Positions 53,336-61,996 are shown, counted from the first letter of the stretch. The stretch: 64,000 bases of DNA from Ancylomarina sp963977525 (GCA_963977525.1 CAXBPC010000008.1:77212-141211); one strand, 5' to 3'. Numbers and translations: made by a program. Notes: generated by a model not told the origin, from the sequence alone.

Positions 53336-55399
53336 ATGTTTCGTTTTAAGACCTTTGCCTCACTTCTTATTATTACACTTCTTTCGTGTGCTAATCTTTG
53401 GGGTCAAAACACCGCTAGCAGAAATGATATTATAGAAAAAATAATAGAAAATATTGCAGAAAGTAGCGATGAAGAATTAGACTACACTGATCTGGTAGAA
53501 AAGTTTAATGAATTATTTGACAAGCCTATCAATTTAAACGAAACAAGTAAAAAAGAATTAGAAGAATTACACCTCCTATCTGACTATCAAATCCAAAATT
53601 TAATCGAATACAGAAAAGAGAGTGGACTCATTTACAGTTTATTCGAATTAAGACTTTTAGATGGCTTTAATTACTCAATACTTCAAAAAATAATACCCTT
53701 TGTACGTGTTAAAATTGATCCACAACTGATAAAACTATCCCGAAGAAGTAAAGCCAAACATTTTGTCCTTATAAGAAGCCAAAGAACTTTGGAGAATGAA
53801 AAAGGTTATAAATCCGATGACATTGAGGATGAAAATCCACTTAGTCCTGAAGATAAATCTCAGTACCTAGGGAAAGAATGGAAATATTATACACGATACA
53901 AATACATCTCTCCTAAAAAGAATATCAAGTTTGGTTTTACTGCGGAAAATGACGCTGGCGAACCTTTCTTTAAAAATATCAATTCAAAAGGATTTGACTT
54001 CTATTCAGCATTTGCAGAATATAAAGGCAATGGTAAAATTCGCCAGATCAACATTGGTGATTATTACATAGAATTTGGACAAGGCTTAAGCCTTTGGTCA
54101 GGATTGGGAACCAGAAAATCTACATTCACAACACAAAATGCAAAACGATTACAAGGCGTTAAATCCTACCATTCAACTGATGAGAACCTATTCTTTAGAG
54201 GAGCTGCTATAAAAATTAATGCACTTAAGAATATTAATCTGACTGCATTTACTTCCTTAAAAAAACTAGATGCTAATATTGAAAACGACCAGACAAAAAG
54301 TATCACAAATACCGGACTCCATCGCACACACAATGAAATAGAGCAAAAAGATAAACTCGATGAAAAAGTATGGGGTGGAACTTTACTTTTCAATCACGAT
54401 AAATTAGAAATGGGAGCTTCGTTTATTAAATCTCATTTTTCGCCAGAGCTTACAAGTAAAATAGATGAGATCACTAAAATTTATGATCTTTCAGGAAAAG
54501 AAAATTATAATTTAAGTGCTCACTACGAGACTCGGTACAATAAAATTCACTTGTATGGCGAAATTGCTAAAAGCCAATCAGGAGGGAAAGCCATTTTGCA
54601 AGGTTTAAACTTACAGGCTCATTCGCAATTAGCCTTAGAGATTATCTATCGCAAATACGATAAAGATTATCAAGCTTTATATGGGAATGCTTTTGGAGAA
54701 CAGTCGGGCACACAAAATGAAGAAGGTTTTTATTTTGGGACAGAATTTCATCCATACCCTAAATGGACAGTACTAGCATACTACGATTTATATGAATTTC
54801 CTTGGCTTAAATATAGAGCCAGCTCCCCAACCACAGGGCGCGATTATCTTTATCAAGTTGAATTTAATCCAACAAAAGAAATCTCAATTTACGTTAGGTA
54901 CAAAGACGAAAAGAAGCCAGAAAATTCAACTGATGAAAAAATAAAAACACCAATTGATGTATCCAAAAAACAATATCGTTTACACCTATCAGCGAAACTA
55001 AATGAAAATTGGGAAATTAGAAATCGTTTAGAGTTGTCAGAGTACAATAAGTCTTCTAAAGAAAATGGCTATCTAATCTATCAAGACATCATATACAAAC
55101 ACAGTCACCTCCCATTTACAACTAACATTCGCTATGCTCTTTTCGATACCGATTCTTACAATACTCGAATTTATGCTTATGAAAATGACATTCTATATGC
55201 TTTTTCAATACCGCCATATTTTAACAAAGGCTCACGATTCTATCTAAATTTCAGATACAAATTCAATAGGTCAACAAGTTTATATATGCGATACGCACGC
55301 ACTCAATTTTCAAAGGCAAAAACTATAGGCTCGGGGAATTCCAAAATATCGGGAGACACTAAATCGGAAATAAAGCTCCAGTTAAAACTTAGCTTCTAG
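53336..55399 (+). CDS. Helix-hairpin-helix and beta-barrel outer-membrane protein
   Basis: A 687-residue exported protein. The N-terminal signal contains LLSC, so it may be lipidated, or cut by signal peptidase I after WGQ. Residues about 50-125 contain ComEA-like helix-hairpin-helix motifs (NLNETSKKELEELHLLSDYQIQNLI, then LYSLFEL-type sequence). The rest is a long run of amphipathic strands ending KLQLKLSF, a barrel terminus. This HhH-barrel architecture is common and uncharacterised in Bacteroidota. The last 133 bp are duplicated at 56516-56648. Confidence 0.8.
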   Translation: MFRFKTFASLLIITLLSCANLWGQNTASRNDIIEKIIENIAESSDEELDYTDLVEKFNELFDKPINLNETSKKELEELHLLSDYQIQNLIEYRKESGLIYSLFELRLLDGFNYSILQKIIPFVRVKIDPQLIKLSRRSKAKHFVLIRSQRTLENEKGYKSDDIEDENPLSPEDKSQYLGKEWKYYTRYKYISPKKNIKFGFTAENDAGEPFFKNINSKGFDFYSAFAEYKGNGKIRQINIGDYYIEFGQGLSLWSGLGTRKSTFTTQNAKRLQGVKSYHSTDENLFFRGAAIKINALKNINLTAFTSLKKLDANIENDQTKSITNTGLHRTHNEIEQKDKLDEKVWGGTLLFNHDKLEMGASFIKSHFSPELTSKIDEITKIYDLSGKENYNLSAHYETRYNKIHLYGEIAKSQSGGKAILQGLNLQAHSQLALEIIYRKYDKDYQALYGNAFGEQSGTQNEEGFYFGTEFHPYPKWTVLAYYDLYEFPWLKYRASSPTTGRDYLYQVEFNPTKEISIYVRYKDEKKPENSTDEKIKTPIDVSKKQYRLHLSAKLNENWEIRNRLELSEYNKSSKENGYLIYQDIIYKHSHLPFTTNIRYALFDTDSYNTRIYAYENDILYAFSIPPYFNKGSRFYLNFRYKFNRSTSLYMRYARTQFSKAKTIGSGNSKISGDTKSEIKLQLKLSF

Positions 55400-55409
55400 T
55401 TTATCTAGA
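55277..55409 (+). repeat. 133-bp duplication, copy 1 (end of the HhH-barrel gene)
   Basis: The last ~41 codons and the first bases after the stop are repeated at 56516-56648, at about 91% identity by eye and without gaps. Confidence 0.9.
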
Positions 55410-55642
55410 CACTTTATATATAGAATTTATGCATAGGATTTAGTTTGTTTTTTGAGAATCGCAATTTACACAAAAAGACAAGCAACACTTCAGGAATATA
55501 AATACTAGAGAATATTTTTTTTATAAGCTGCCTGTGTACTTGCATCATTCAGTATTAAACTATATTTCCTGCTTTTTTATTTAACAGCAATTATTTACTT
55601 TTAGTAAGCCAATCAGTATAAATATACAATCATTCATATTAT

Positions 55643-56338
55643 ATGCACACAAGCTACACTCTTGAGCCTGGCAATTATTATCACATCTATAATCGAGGCA
55701 TCAATAGCTGCGATATATTTTCTGAAGAAGATAACTACTCTTATTTTCTGAATTTATAAGATAAGTATATCAACCCAATTGCAGATACATTTGCTTGGGT
55801 TCTGATGCCAAATCATTTTCACTTATTGGTCAGAATAAAGTCTGAGCAAGAAATTGGGATCTACAAAAGTTTAAACTCTGACGGGTCTAATCCCGATCAA
55901 TTCGGGACCGTCAGGTTTCAAACCGAATCTCATAAAAACCTGTCAGAGTCCGAAGGACCTGATAGAGTTGACATTAAAAAACCAAATCCAACAAAGCATT
56001 TCTCACATCTATTCAACGCATACGCCAAAACGTTTAATAAACACAACAATCGCCATGGTTCTCTTTTCGAACGCCCATTCAAACGTAAGTTGATTGATGA
56101 TGAAAATTATTTTAAACAGCTGGTTCTATACATCCATAACAATCCCGTACATCATGGGTTTTGCTCTCATCCTATTGAATATGGATGGAGCTCCTATTTA
56201 ACTTGTGTGAGTATTAAACCAACAAAACTGAAAAGGGATGAAACAATGGAGTGGTTTGATGATGAAGAAAACTTCAAATTTATGCACAACAAAGCTGTTG
56301 AAATTATTCAGATAGAAGAATGGCTGGGAATTGAATAA
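55643..56338 (+). pseudogene. REP-associated tyrosine transposase (RAYT, Y1_Tnp), one in-frame stop
   Basis: The frame opens MHTSYTLEPGNYYHIYNRGIN, a typical RAYT/IS200-like start. It contains WVLMPNHFHLLVRI (HUH motif), the likely catalytic Tyr in FNAYAKTFNKHNNRHGSLFE (near residue 125) and LVLYIHNNPVHHGF. One TAA at 55757-55759 (codon 39) interrupts it; the rest is intact. Translation could restart at the ATG at 55805, but this would lose the N-terminal strand. It carries an in-frame palindrome (55878-55914) that lengthens the loop after the HUH motif. RAYTs are known to mobilise REP palindromes, and REP-like sequences lie around it. Confidence 0.85.
55878..55914. repeat. REP-like palindrome inside the RAYT gene
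   Basis: CTGACGG ... CCGTCAG (7 bp) encloses TCCCGA ... TCGGGA (6 bp). The unit keeps the reading frame. Related CTGAC/GTCAG words follow at 55937-55962. Confidence 0.75.
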
Positions 56339-56339
56339 A

Positions 56340-56515
56340 TAACCAAATATGATCTGACGGTCTGAATATTTCCTTTAACCTGTCTGCATGCTCACACTAG
56401 ACAGCGTTCATTATTATAATTCTTTCTATTTTTCTAACTACAACAGGTCTACGACGCTGTCGGGTTTCGTTTACGGTAACAAATAGATCTGATTATCCAT
56501 TTTAACCTGTCGGCG
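56340..56515. repeat. REP-like sequences downstream of RAYT
   Basis: Scattered words CTGACGGTCTG, AACCTGTCTGCATG, CTAGACAGCG, GACGCTGTCGGGTTTCG and AACCTGTCGGCG. They are short inverted units in the style of Bacteroidota CTGTCAGG-type REPs. They fill the space between RAYT and the duplicated 3' end. Confidence 0.5.
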
Positions 56516-56648
56516 AGTTTATATATGCGATACGCACGCACTCAATATTACAAATCAAAAACAATAGGCTCGGGGAATTCTAAAATATCGGGAGATACTA
56601 AGTCGGAAATAAAGCTTCAATTAAAACTAAGCTTCTAGTTTATCTAGA
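56516..56648 (+). repeat. 133-bp duplication, copy 2
   Basis: Equal in length to 55277-55409. Translated in the same frame, it still ends KLQLKLSF-stop. Only one short segment of residues differs (FSKA to YYKS); the other base changes are silent. It has no start and is not a gene by itself. Confidence 0.9.
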
Positions 56649-56757
56649 TGCTTTCTATACTATTAATATTAGCAGGTTTACTTCTTCGCATAATATTGTT
56701 TAATTACTTGTTTTTGTAATTTTAGTTCGCTTTTGTTGATTTTGATAATTCAACATG

Positions 56758-56805
56758 AAAAGGTGCGTTTAGCACACCAATTATGGATGGCTAAACGGAC
56801 CTTTT
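56758..56805. other. Long hairpin upstream of the plus-strand cassette
   Basis: AAAAGGTGCGTTTAGC (56758-56773) and GCTAAACGGACCTTTT (56790-56805) pair along 16 positions with one mismatch. It may be the arm of a decayed attC-like site or a terminator. Confidence 0.55.
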
Positions 56806-56880
56806 AGGCTCGATATAGAAAATATAAACGTAACTAGTTACGTATACACATACGTTATACACCAAAAAAGATCAAACCTT

Positions 56881-58269
56881 ATGAAATTACAATTTATGAA
56901 AGCATTCTATTATGCCGCGATAGCACTAGTTTACATAAGCTTTAGTGCTTGCGAGAAAGAAGATTCAGTCGAATCAATAATAAGCTCAGAGGTAGACTCT
57001 GAATTTTTTAGACACAGTAAAGCTGGCAGTTCTGAATACAAGAGCTTCGTTCTTAACGTTCTATCTCAAGTGGATGACTCTATCTCTTTTACGGGTGATT
57101 TTGTGGCTACATATGGTTTACCACAATGGAATGTAAACATAGAAATTAAGAGAAACGACATGTTTGCAATGGCTGTTCCAGTCACCGATAAAGAAATGAC
57201 CAGAATTAATGCTATTTACTATTTTGTGTTGGGTGAAGAAGAATTTGAATATTATTTATTTTTAAATGATAGAGAAGATGTAGCATACGAAAGCATGAAA
57301 TATTTTATCCAAGTATTTGAGACTAGGCTTGGATTAGAGTTCTCTAATACAGATTTTAGGGTGAAATGGAGTGAAAATCCAATTGACAAAAATTCAAAAA
57401 CCAAAGCTAGACGAAATGAGAATGTAAGTTGTTTTGATCAGTATGTTGGAACTAAAGATGATCCGTATAGATATTATTCGGGGAGACATTGTACCATAGG
57501 AACTCCTGATATGGAATGGTATAGTAACCGTGAAAATACGATTAGTACGGGTAAAATTAATTTGCCAAACCCATTAAGAGGTGGAGGTGGTTCAGGTAAT
57601 TCAGAGCCAGAGCCTGATCCCAAACCTTTACCAGAAGTTTTACCAACTCCAGAATTTCTTGCAAACCAAAAACTTAATTGTATATGGGGAACATTAAATG
57701 GTAGTAATACCAGTTTCCAAAGATACCTTAATCAGTTTGATGCTGATTTTTCAATTGTTGACTTAGAGTTCGATATTAGTAACTCACTTCCAAGTAATGT
57801 TAATGGGAGAACTGATAATAGCAACTCTAATAAGATTTTAATTTCTATAAATGGAAATACCTTAGGGAATCGCCCTGTTTTAGGGGTTGCGAGAACAATT
57901 ATTCATGAGGCAATTCATGCTGAGTTATACAGGAAGGTTAGATCTGTGAACAATCAAATTAGCATAAATGATTTCCCTGGGATCTATGATTATTATAGAA
58001 GATATATTAAGAATTGGCAACACCAGCAAATGGCTGCTCACTATATTGACCTAATGGGGAAGATGTTAAAAGAGTTTGATGGATCTAGAATGTCTGATCA
58101 ATATTATAAAGACATATCATGGAATGGTTTATACATGATTAATGATAAAAATAATCATGGTACTTATATTTACACTGTTGCATTTAATGAATTATCTCCA
58201 ACTGAAAAAACAAGAATATTAAATAATATAAAAAACCTAAAAGAAAATGGTAATAAAGACTGCAATTAA
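56881..58269 (+). CDS. Lipoprotein with C-terminal HExxH zincin-like domain
   Basis: A 462-residue protein with a lipoprotein-type signal (ISFSACEKED; Cys about residue 24). Residues about 25-170 form an acidic N-terminal region. A Gly- then Pro/Glu-rich linker (RGGGGSGNSEPEPDPKPLPE) near 235-255 separates the C-terminal domain. This domain carries RTIIHEAIHAELYRK, an HExxH zinc motif at about 342-346, and later HQQMAAHYIDLMGKML. It is therefore probably a surface or periplasmic metallopeptidase, possibly a toxin-like effector. The family is not recognised. It is the first gene of a cassette and overlaps the next gene by 23 bp. Confidence 0.75.
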   Translation: MKLQFMKAFYYAAIALVYISFSACEKEDSVESIISSEVDSEFFRHSKAGSSEYKSFVLNVLSQVDDSISFTGDFVATYGLPQWNVNIEIKRNDMFAMAVPVTDKEMTRINAIYYFVLGEEEFEYYLFLNDREDVAYESMKYFIQVFETRLGLEFSNTDFRVKWSENPIDKNSKTKARRNENVSCFDQYVGTKDDPYRYYSGRHCTIGTPDMEWYSNRENTISTGKINLPNPLRGGGGSGNSEPEPDPKPLPEVLPTPEFLANQKLNCIWGTLNGSNTSFQRYLNQFDADFSIVDLEFDISNSLPSNVNGRTDNSNSNKILISINGNTLGNRPVLGVARTIIHEAIHAELYRKVRSVNNQISINDFPGIYDYYRRYIKNWQHQQMAAHYIDLMGKMLKEFDGSRMSDQYYKDISWNGLYMINDKNNHGTYIYTVAFNELSPTEKTRILNNIKNLKENGNKDCN

Positions 58270-58621
58270 TAGCGTGTTGAAGGTAACTAGTATTCTTTTC
58301 TTGATCAATTTTTCATTGTCAGCTCAAGAATTTAAAAAAGAGAATGTATTTATATACTATCACGACGAACATGAATTAGAATTTGTATCTGTCATTGACA
58401 CGGTATCATTAAAACTTATTAATTCATTAAATGTTCTCTCATATGATGAATTCATTAAGTATGAAACAGAAAAAAGAAAGGAACTTATAAAAGAACAGAA
58501 AGAATCTAAAATATTAACTATACATAATACTAATGATTTATTCAATATTCTTTTAGTAAAAGAAATAACCAATAATAAATTTGTTGTAATGAAGGGTGAA
58601 TACAAAGAGTTTATTGAATAA
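58247..58621 (+). CDS. Small exported protein overlapping the HExxH lipoprotein gene
   Basis: A 124-residue protein with a signal peptide (MVIKTAINSVLKVTSILFLINFSLSAQ). The mature part is about 97 residues, charged and Lys/Glu-rich, with a helical middle (ETEKRKELIKEQKESK). It starts inside the last codons of the preceding gene, so translation is coupled. Same compartment and overlap suggest a partner: inhibitor, immunity protein or chaperone of the HExxH protein. This role is inferred only from context. Confidence 0.65.
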   Translation: MVIKTAINSVLKVTSILFLINFSLSAQEFKKENVFIYYHDEHELEFVSVIDTVSLKLINSLNVLSYDEFIKYETEKRKELIKEQKESKILTIHNTNDLFNILLVKEITNNKFVVMKGEYKEFIE

Positions 58622-58686
58622 AGAAATTATAGCTACATAGAATTTTGTGCGAAATTTAGGAACTAATTGTAACTAAGCAGAAAGTG

Positions 58687-58865
58687 ATGAAAATATTAAG
58701 TATTCTTGTCTAACAGCTTTAATTTTCTTTCTTTCTTTAATTAATACAGAAAATAAAAATGTAATATAGAATGATTGCTTAAATTCAGGCAACATAAAAA
58801 CTACCTTGGCACTTTATGCTGAGGTGGTTTAGCTTATGAAAAACCTAAAATATATTTCTATGTAA
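58687..58865 (+). pseudogene. Possible decayed small exported protein gene
   Basis: ATG at 58687 opens MKILSILV, then a frame change leads to a hydrophobic LTALIFFLSLINTENKN. Further stops interrupt a sequence like NDCLNSGNIKTTLALYAEVV. It looks like a broken signal peptide plus short body; weak evidence. Confidence 0.3.
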
Positions 58866-58900
58866 AAAACACCATTTTCTGTAAAAGTAGAAGTGTTTTT
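58865..58900 (+). terminator. Hairpin terminator at the end of the cassette
   Basis: AAAAACAC / GTGTTTTT stem (58865-58872, 58893-58900) with the T-run in the 3' arm, just before the attC-like site. Confidence 0.5.
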
Positions 58901-58901
58901 C

Positions 58902-59033
58902 GGTGTATAACAATATATAAAAATAATAGCCGGATAGAATTAAATTAAAGGGTTGTAGCCCGCTTCAACTTTCTTGACCTTGACAGGAAAGTGCCACGCA
59001 GTCGGCTACATATTCTTATACGAGCCGTTGTGT
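58902..59033 (+). other. attC-like site of the plus-strand cassette
   Basis: A 132-nt spacer from GGTGTATAAC to GAGCCGTTGTGT. TAGCCG (58927-58932) pairs with CGGCTA (59003-59008), flanked by AATA/TATT. An inner ACTTTC/GAAAGT pair extends the fold. Size and pairing match attC sites, though the cores are not canonical. Confidence 0.6.
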
Positions 59034-59166
59034 GGCATTTCCTGCAACGTTGCAGTTATGAACTTTTAATCAAATATTGATCAATTAAAATATGTATTGT
59101 AACTATTGTAAACGTAAAATGTCTAACGAATCAATAGATTATCAAAAGTAAACAACAAATCCTCTT

Positions 59167-59682
59167 ATGAAATTAAAAGTAGTTTTTGCTAATGAAATAG
59201 TGACCAATTTCAAACTGATTATTCTATCAGTTCTAATTGGCTCATTCTCATATTTGGTATGGTACGAAATTAAGAAACCGAATTATATCCCCAATGATGT
59301 GTTACAGAAATATGTTTCAGAGATGGAACATGAAAGAGTCAGCAACGACTCAATAAGCAAAATTATAATTCCAAAGAATGCAAAACAAGGTGGAGCTCTC
59401 GAGTACTTAGAAAAGCATAGAGGAAATAAATCAAAAACTAAAAGATATTCCCAAGATTTAGGTATTAAGCAAGTTGGGAATTTTTATACTGGTGGACCTT
59501 ACGAGGAAAACATTCCGTTCAACTCTTTAAAATATATAAATGAGATTCGGGAAAGAAGATATTTAGAAGATATAAAAGAAAAATCTATAGGAACCTTCAT
59601 AATCAGCTTATTTGCCTTAATTATAGGGCGCTATATATTTAAGGTTATTTATTGGGTTTATCGAACATCTAATTTTCAGTAA
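59167..59682 (+). CDS. Unknown protein with two terminal membrane segments
   Basis: A 171-residue protein with a hydrophobic segment near residues 16-33 (LIILSVLIGSFSYLVW) and another near 140-163 (IGTFIISLFALIIGRYIFKVIYW). The loop between is about 105 residues and charged, presumably extracytoplasmic or cytoplasmic depending on topology. Family not recognised. It lies 137 bp behind the GTT junction at 59027, so it would be the next cassette. The expected complementary end (TGCCACACAAC) was not found after it, so this cassette is truncated or the gene is not part of it. Confidence 0.65.
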   Translation: MKLKVVFANEIVTNFKLIILSVLIGSFSYLVWYEIKKPNYIPNDVLQKYVSEMEHERVSNDSISKIIIPKNAKQGGALEYLEKHRGNKSKTKRYSQDLGIKQVGNFYTGGPYEENIPFNSLKYINEIRERRYLEDIKEKSIGTFIISLFALIIGRYIFKVIYWVYRTSNFQ

Positions 59683-59805
59683 TATGAATAGAAAATTTAA
59701 GAAGATTTATGGGCAAAGTGAATTATCAATTGAATTAAATATTCTATTTAACTCCCCCGCTAGTGTGAGCTTGTAGCTCGTATTCTGCGATTGCAATAAA
59801 ACATC

Positions 59806-59839
59806 AAAGCCCACCAACAGTAAAATGTTGGTGGGCTTT
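59806..59839. terminator. Hairpin terminator
   Basis: A 14-bp perfect stem AAAGCCCACCAACA / TGTTGGTGGGCTTT (59806-59819, 59826-59839). The 59683-60228 gap holds three such hairpins and no gene. Confidence 0.75.
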
Positions 59840-59967
59840 GTTTATACGCCTAAGTGCACGAGCTTATATTCTATCCAAACCAGTCAGGTTTATTTGCATC
59901 TTGTTAATCAAACCTAAGTGGTTTAAAAGTATTGAATCGAGTCTGCGATTTGTGCTTATAACGAACT

Positions 59968-59997
59968 AAAGCCAAGTACAGTTTTGTACTTGGCTTT
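59968..59997. terminator. Hairpin terminator
   Basis: A 12-bp perfect stem AAAGCCAAGTAC / GTACTTGGCTTT (59968-59979, 59986-59997). Confidence 0.75.
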
Positions 59998-60057
59998 ATT
60001 GAATTATTGTTTTTTCTCGAATTTGTAAAATCAGAAGTTACAAACTTGCGATATAAA

Positions 60058-60098
60058 AAAGATGAAAGCTCTACTCAGGAGTTTCACCTTTTTTTTGG
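60058..60098. terminator. Hairpin terminator with long T-run
   Basis: AGATGAAAGCTC pairs imperfectly with GGAGTTTCACCTT (one bulge, one G-U) and is followed by eight T. Confidence 0.6.
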
Positions 60099-60228
60099 AT
60101 TCTAAGCAATTCGTAATGGGCCTGTATATATTGTTATAGTTCTAAGCTACTGGCTCAATAAAGTCGATATACCTTAAATTTCGTCAATGAGTTTCGGAAC
60201 CTATCGAAGCACAAGCAACTAACGAGTA

Positions 60229-60951
60229 CTAGTTCTCAACACTAACTTCGTCGGCCTTCTTGTTTCTTCTCTTTACAGCCTGATTTACCTCGCTAATTAC
60301 ATCAGCCACAGCTCTAGCAAATTCAGCATAAAGTTCCTTATTCACCTGGCTCATAGCTCTTAAATAAACCACAATATTATCGTTTACAATAGTAAGAACT
60401 TCTTTTTTAATATCACTTGCCGACTCTGTTATGCCTTCTTTTGTTTTTTCTTCGTCCCAAATTGTATCTGCCGTTCTAAAATTGCTTTGAGCCGTTTGTA
60501 AACTAGCTATAAGTTCGGCACAGCCCAGCACCGCAGCAATATCGGTTTGTAAATCTAAGGCTGCATAATCTTCCAGCATCGATTCTATTAACGACGATTC
60601 AATTAAATAGCTCTCTTTAGTCATCTTTAGACCATATTTCTCGAAAATACTGTAGAGTTTGGTAGCCGATGCGCTTGTTTCGGCCTTAGGATTATAAATA
60701 GCACCCAGTAGTAGGTACTTTAAAGCTTGTACTCTTTCGTCTCTCACAACATCTTTATCATCTAAATCCGACTCAGCCTTGCTGCGATTTATCGCCGTTC
60801 CCAGCGCGTCCGCTTTGTCGGTTAAGTAGCTAAAAAGACCTGCCAAATAAGTATCACTTTCTAGCGTTTGTTTTTTGTAAGATAAATCTAATTTTACCGA
60901 TGTTGAGTGTACTTCGGTAATGCGTGTTTGATGGGATAATTTTGGAATCAT
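60229..60951 (-). CDS. All-helical protein of unknown function, DUF6261-like
   Basis: A 240-residue soluble helical protein without signal peptide or membrane segment. It starts MIPKLSHQTRITEVHSTSVK and ends with a basic/acidic tail (VKRRNKKADEVSVEN). From memory it resembles Bacteroidota proteins filed under DUF6261; function unknown. It is rich in Ala, Leu, Ser and Glu and has only one Cys. Like the 219-residue gene at 19975-20634, it lies on the minus strand with a period-42 tandem repeat upstream (61229-61408). Confidence 0.75.
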   Translation of the reverse strand: MIPKLSHQTRITEVHSTSVKLDLSYKKQTLESDTYLAGLFSYLTDKADALGTAINRSKAESDLDDKDVVRDERVQALKYLLLGAIYNPKAETSASATKLYSIFEKYGLKMTKESYLIESSLIESMLEDYAALDLQTDIAAVLGCAELIASLQTAQSNFRTADTIWDEEKTKEGITESASDIKKEVLTIVNDNIVVYLRAMSQVNKELYAEFARAVADVISEVNQAVKRRNKKADEVSVEN

Positions 60952-61228
60952 GTTGTCAATGTTTTTTTTGGGGTTAATATTCGTTTTAAAAATTATGGAT
61001 TTGCCTTAAAATACATAATGCGTTATTTTTCAGCAAAACGAATTTACAAAAAAAACATTAATAAAAAAGTAAATAATAAATTATCATGCTGATAATAAGC
61101 TGTTATTTGTGTTTGTTATGATGCTTGATGTTTTATACGTAATTACATCTTGCATCATATTAAATATTCTCAGTTTTAAAGGACTAGTTGTGTCATTGTA
61201 AATTTCGACTTCAGCTTATAAAAGCCAT

Positions 61229-61408
61229 TAACAAGTGTTAGAGCTTTGCCTAAGCTCGCGGTGGAGCAAATAACGGATGTTAGAGCCTTGCCTACGTTCG
61301 TGGTGGAGCAAATAACGGATGTTAAAGCCTCGCCTACGCCTGTGGTGGAGCAAATAACGGATGTTTGAGACTCGCCTACGCCTGTGGTGGAGGCTCTAAC
61401 AGATGTTA
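61229..61408. repeat. 42-bp tandem repeat, about 4.3 copies
   Basis: Unit starts TAAC(A/G)(A/G)(G/A)TGTT at 61229, 61271, 61313, 61355 and 61397, exactly 42 bp apart, with the conserved GCCTACG and GTGGTGGAGCAAA parts. It is G+C-richer than its surroundings. A plus-strand frame stays open through three copies (14-residue unit containing VVEQITDV), but no start codon precedes it. It lies 278 bp upstream of the start of the minus-strand helical gene. The rest of the 60952-62045 gap shows only a decayed lipoprotein and a terminator. Confidence 0.93.
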
Positions 61409-61841
61409 AAGGCCTTCCTTATTTTGAATATTTTAATTAAGAATACCTATACATGGGGCTTCTTGGGAATTTTCAGCCAGCATTATTGTTAATAATGTAT
61501 TGTACTTTTTATATCCCGACCTTTACAAGCTGCCCCCGTATGCCGTAAGCTGTGCGGTGAGTAATGAGAGATCATTACGTAAGTACAAATAATTTTGCGC
61601 CTCATTCGTGCAAGCTTAAATTTCTATAACATTTTTAATCTATATGTAACTTTACGACTGACATTACGATTTTACTTATGGTACAATGTTTAATCGAAAC
61701 ATATGGCACAACTGCATTGATGATTCTTATTATATAGTTAATCTTTACTTACTATTCTTATAATCATATTACAAAACAATTAAAACGATGACAATAAACT
61801 GAATAGTCTTACTAAAAAAAGGAATACCAAATAAATAAGAA

Positions 61842-61996
61842 ATGAAAAACTTAAGATTCTAGTATCTAAGCTTAATTGTTACACTACTTTATTAAGTTGT
61901 TGCAATAAAGATGAGCCATTTGTTGAACCAGTTATTAAAATGACCTGAGATTACTGATATCAAGCCTAAAGAAGCTTCAATTAAAACTAAGTTTCT
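61842..61996 (+). pseudogene. Decayed lipoprotein fragment
   Basis: ATG at 61842 gives MKNLRF then stop. In other frames follow a hydrophobic stretch, a lipobox-like LSCCNKDEPFVEPVIK, and PEITDIKPKEAS. At least one nonsense and two frame changes are needed to join them. It looks like the start of a lipoprotein with an Ig-like domain. The last part shares 20 exact bases with 56616-56637, which may be chance or a relic. Confidence 0.4.

Larger units (their letters stand above)
56854..59029 (+). mobile_element. Plus-strand gene cassette with attC-like site
   Basis: The unit begins GTTATACACC (56854-56863) and its exact reverse complement GGTGTATAAC lies at 58902-58911, after the genes. The attC-like site then runs to GAGCCGTT at 59029. 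The architecture is the same as in the minus-strand array at 21-27.6 kb, but on the opposite strand and about 29 kb away. It contains two overlapping genes. Confidence 0.6.

Noticed and set aside
59027..59682. Complete cassette for the 171-residue membrane protein
   Set aside because: The 5' GTT junction is present but the reverse complement expected after the gene is missing.
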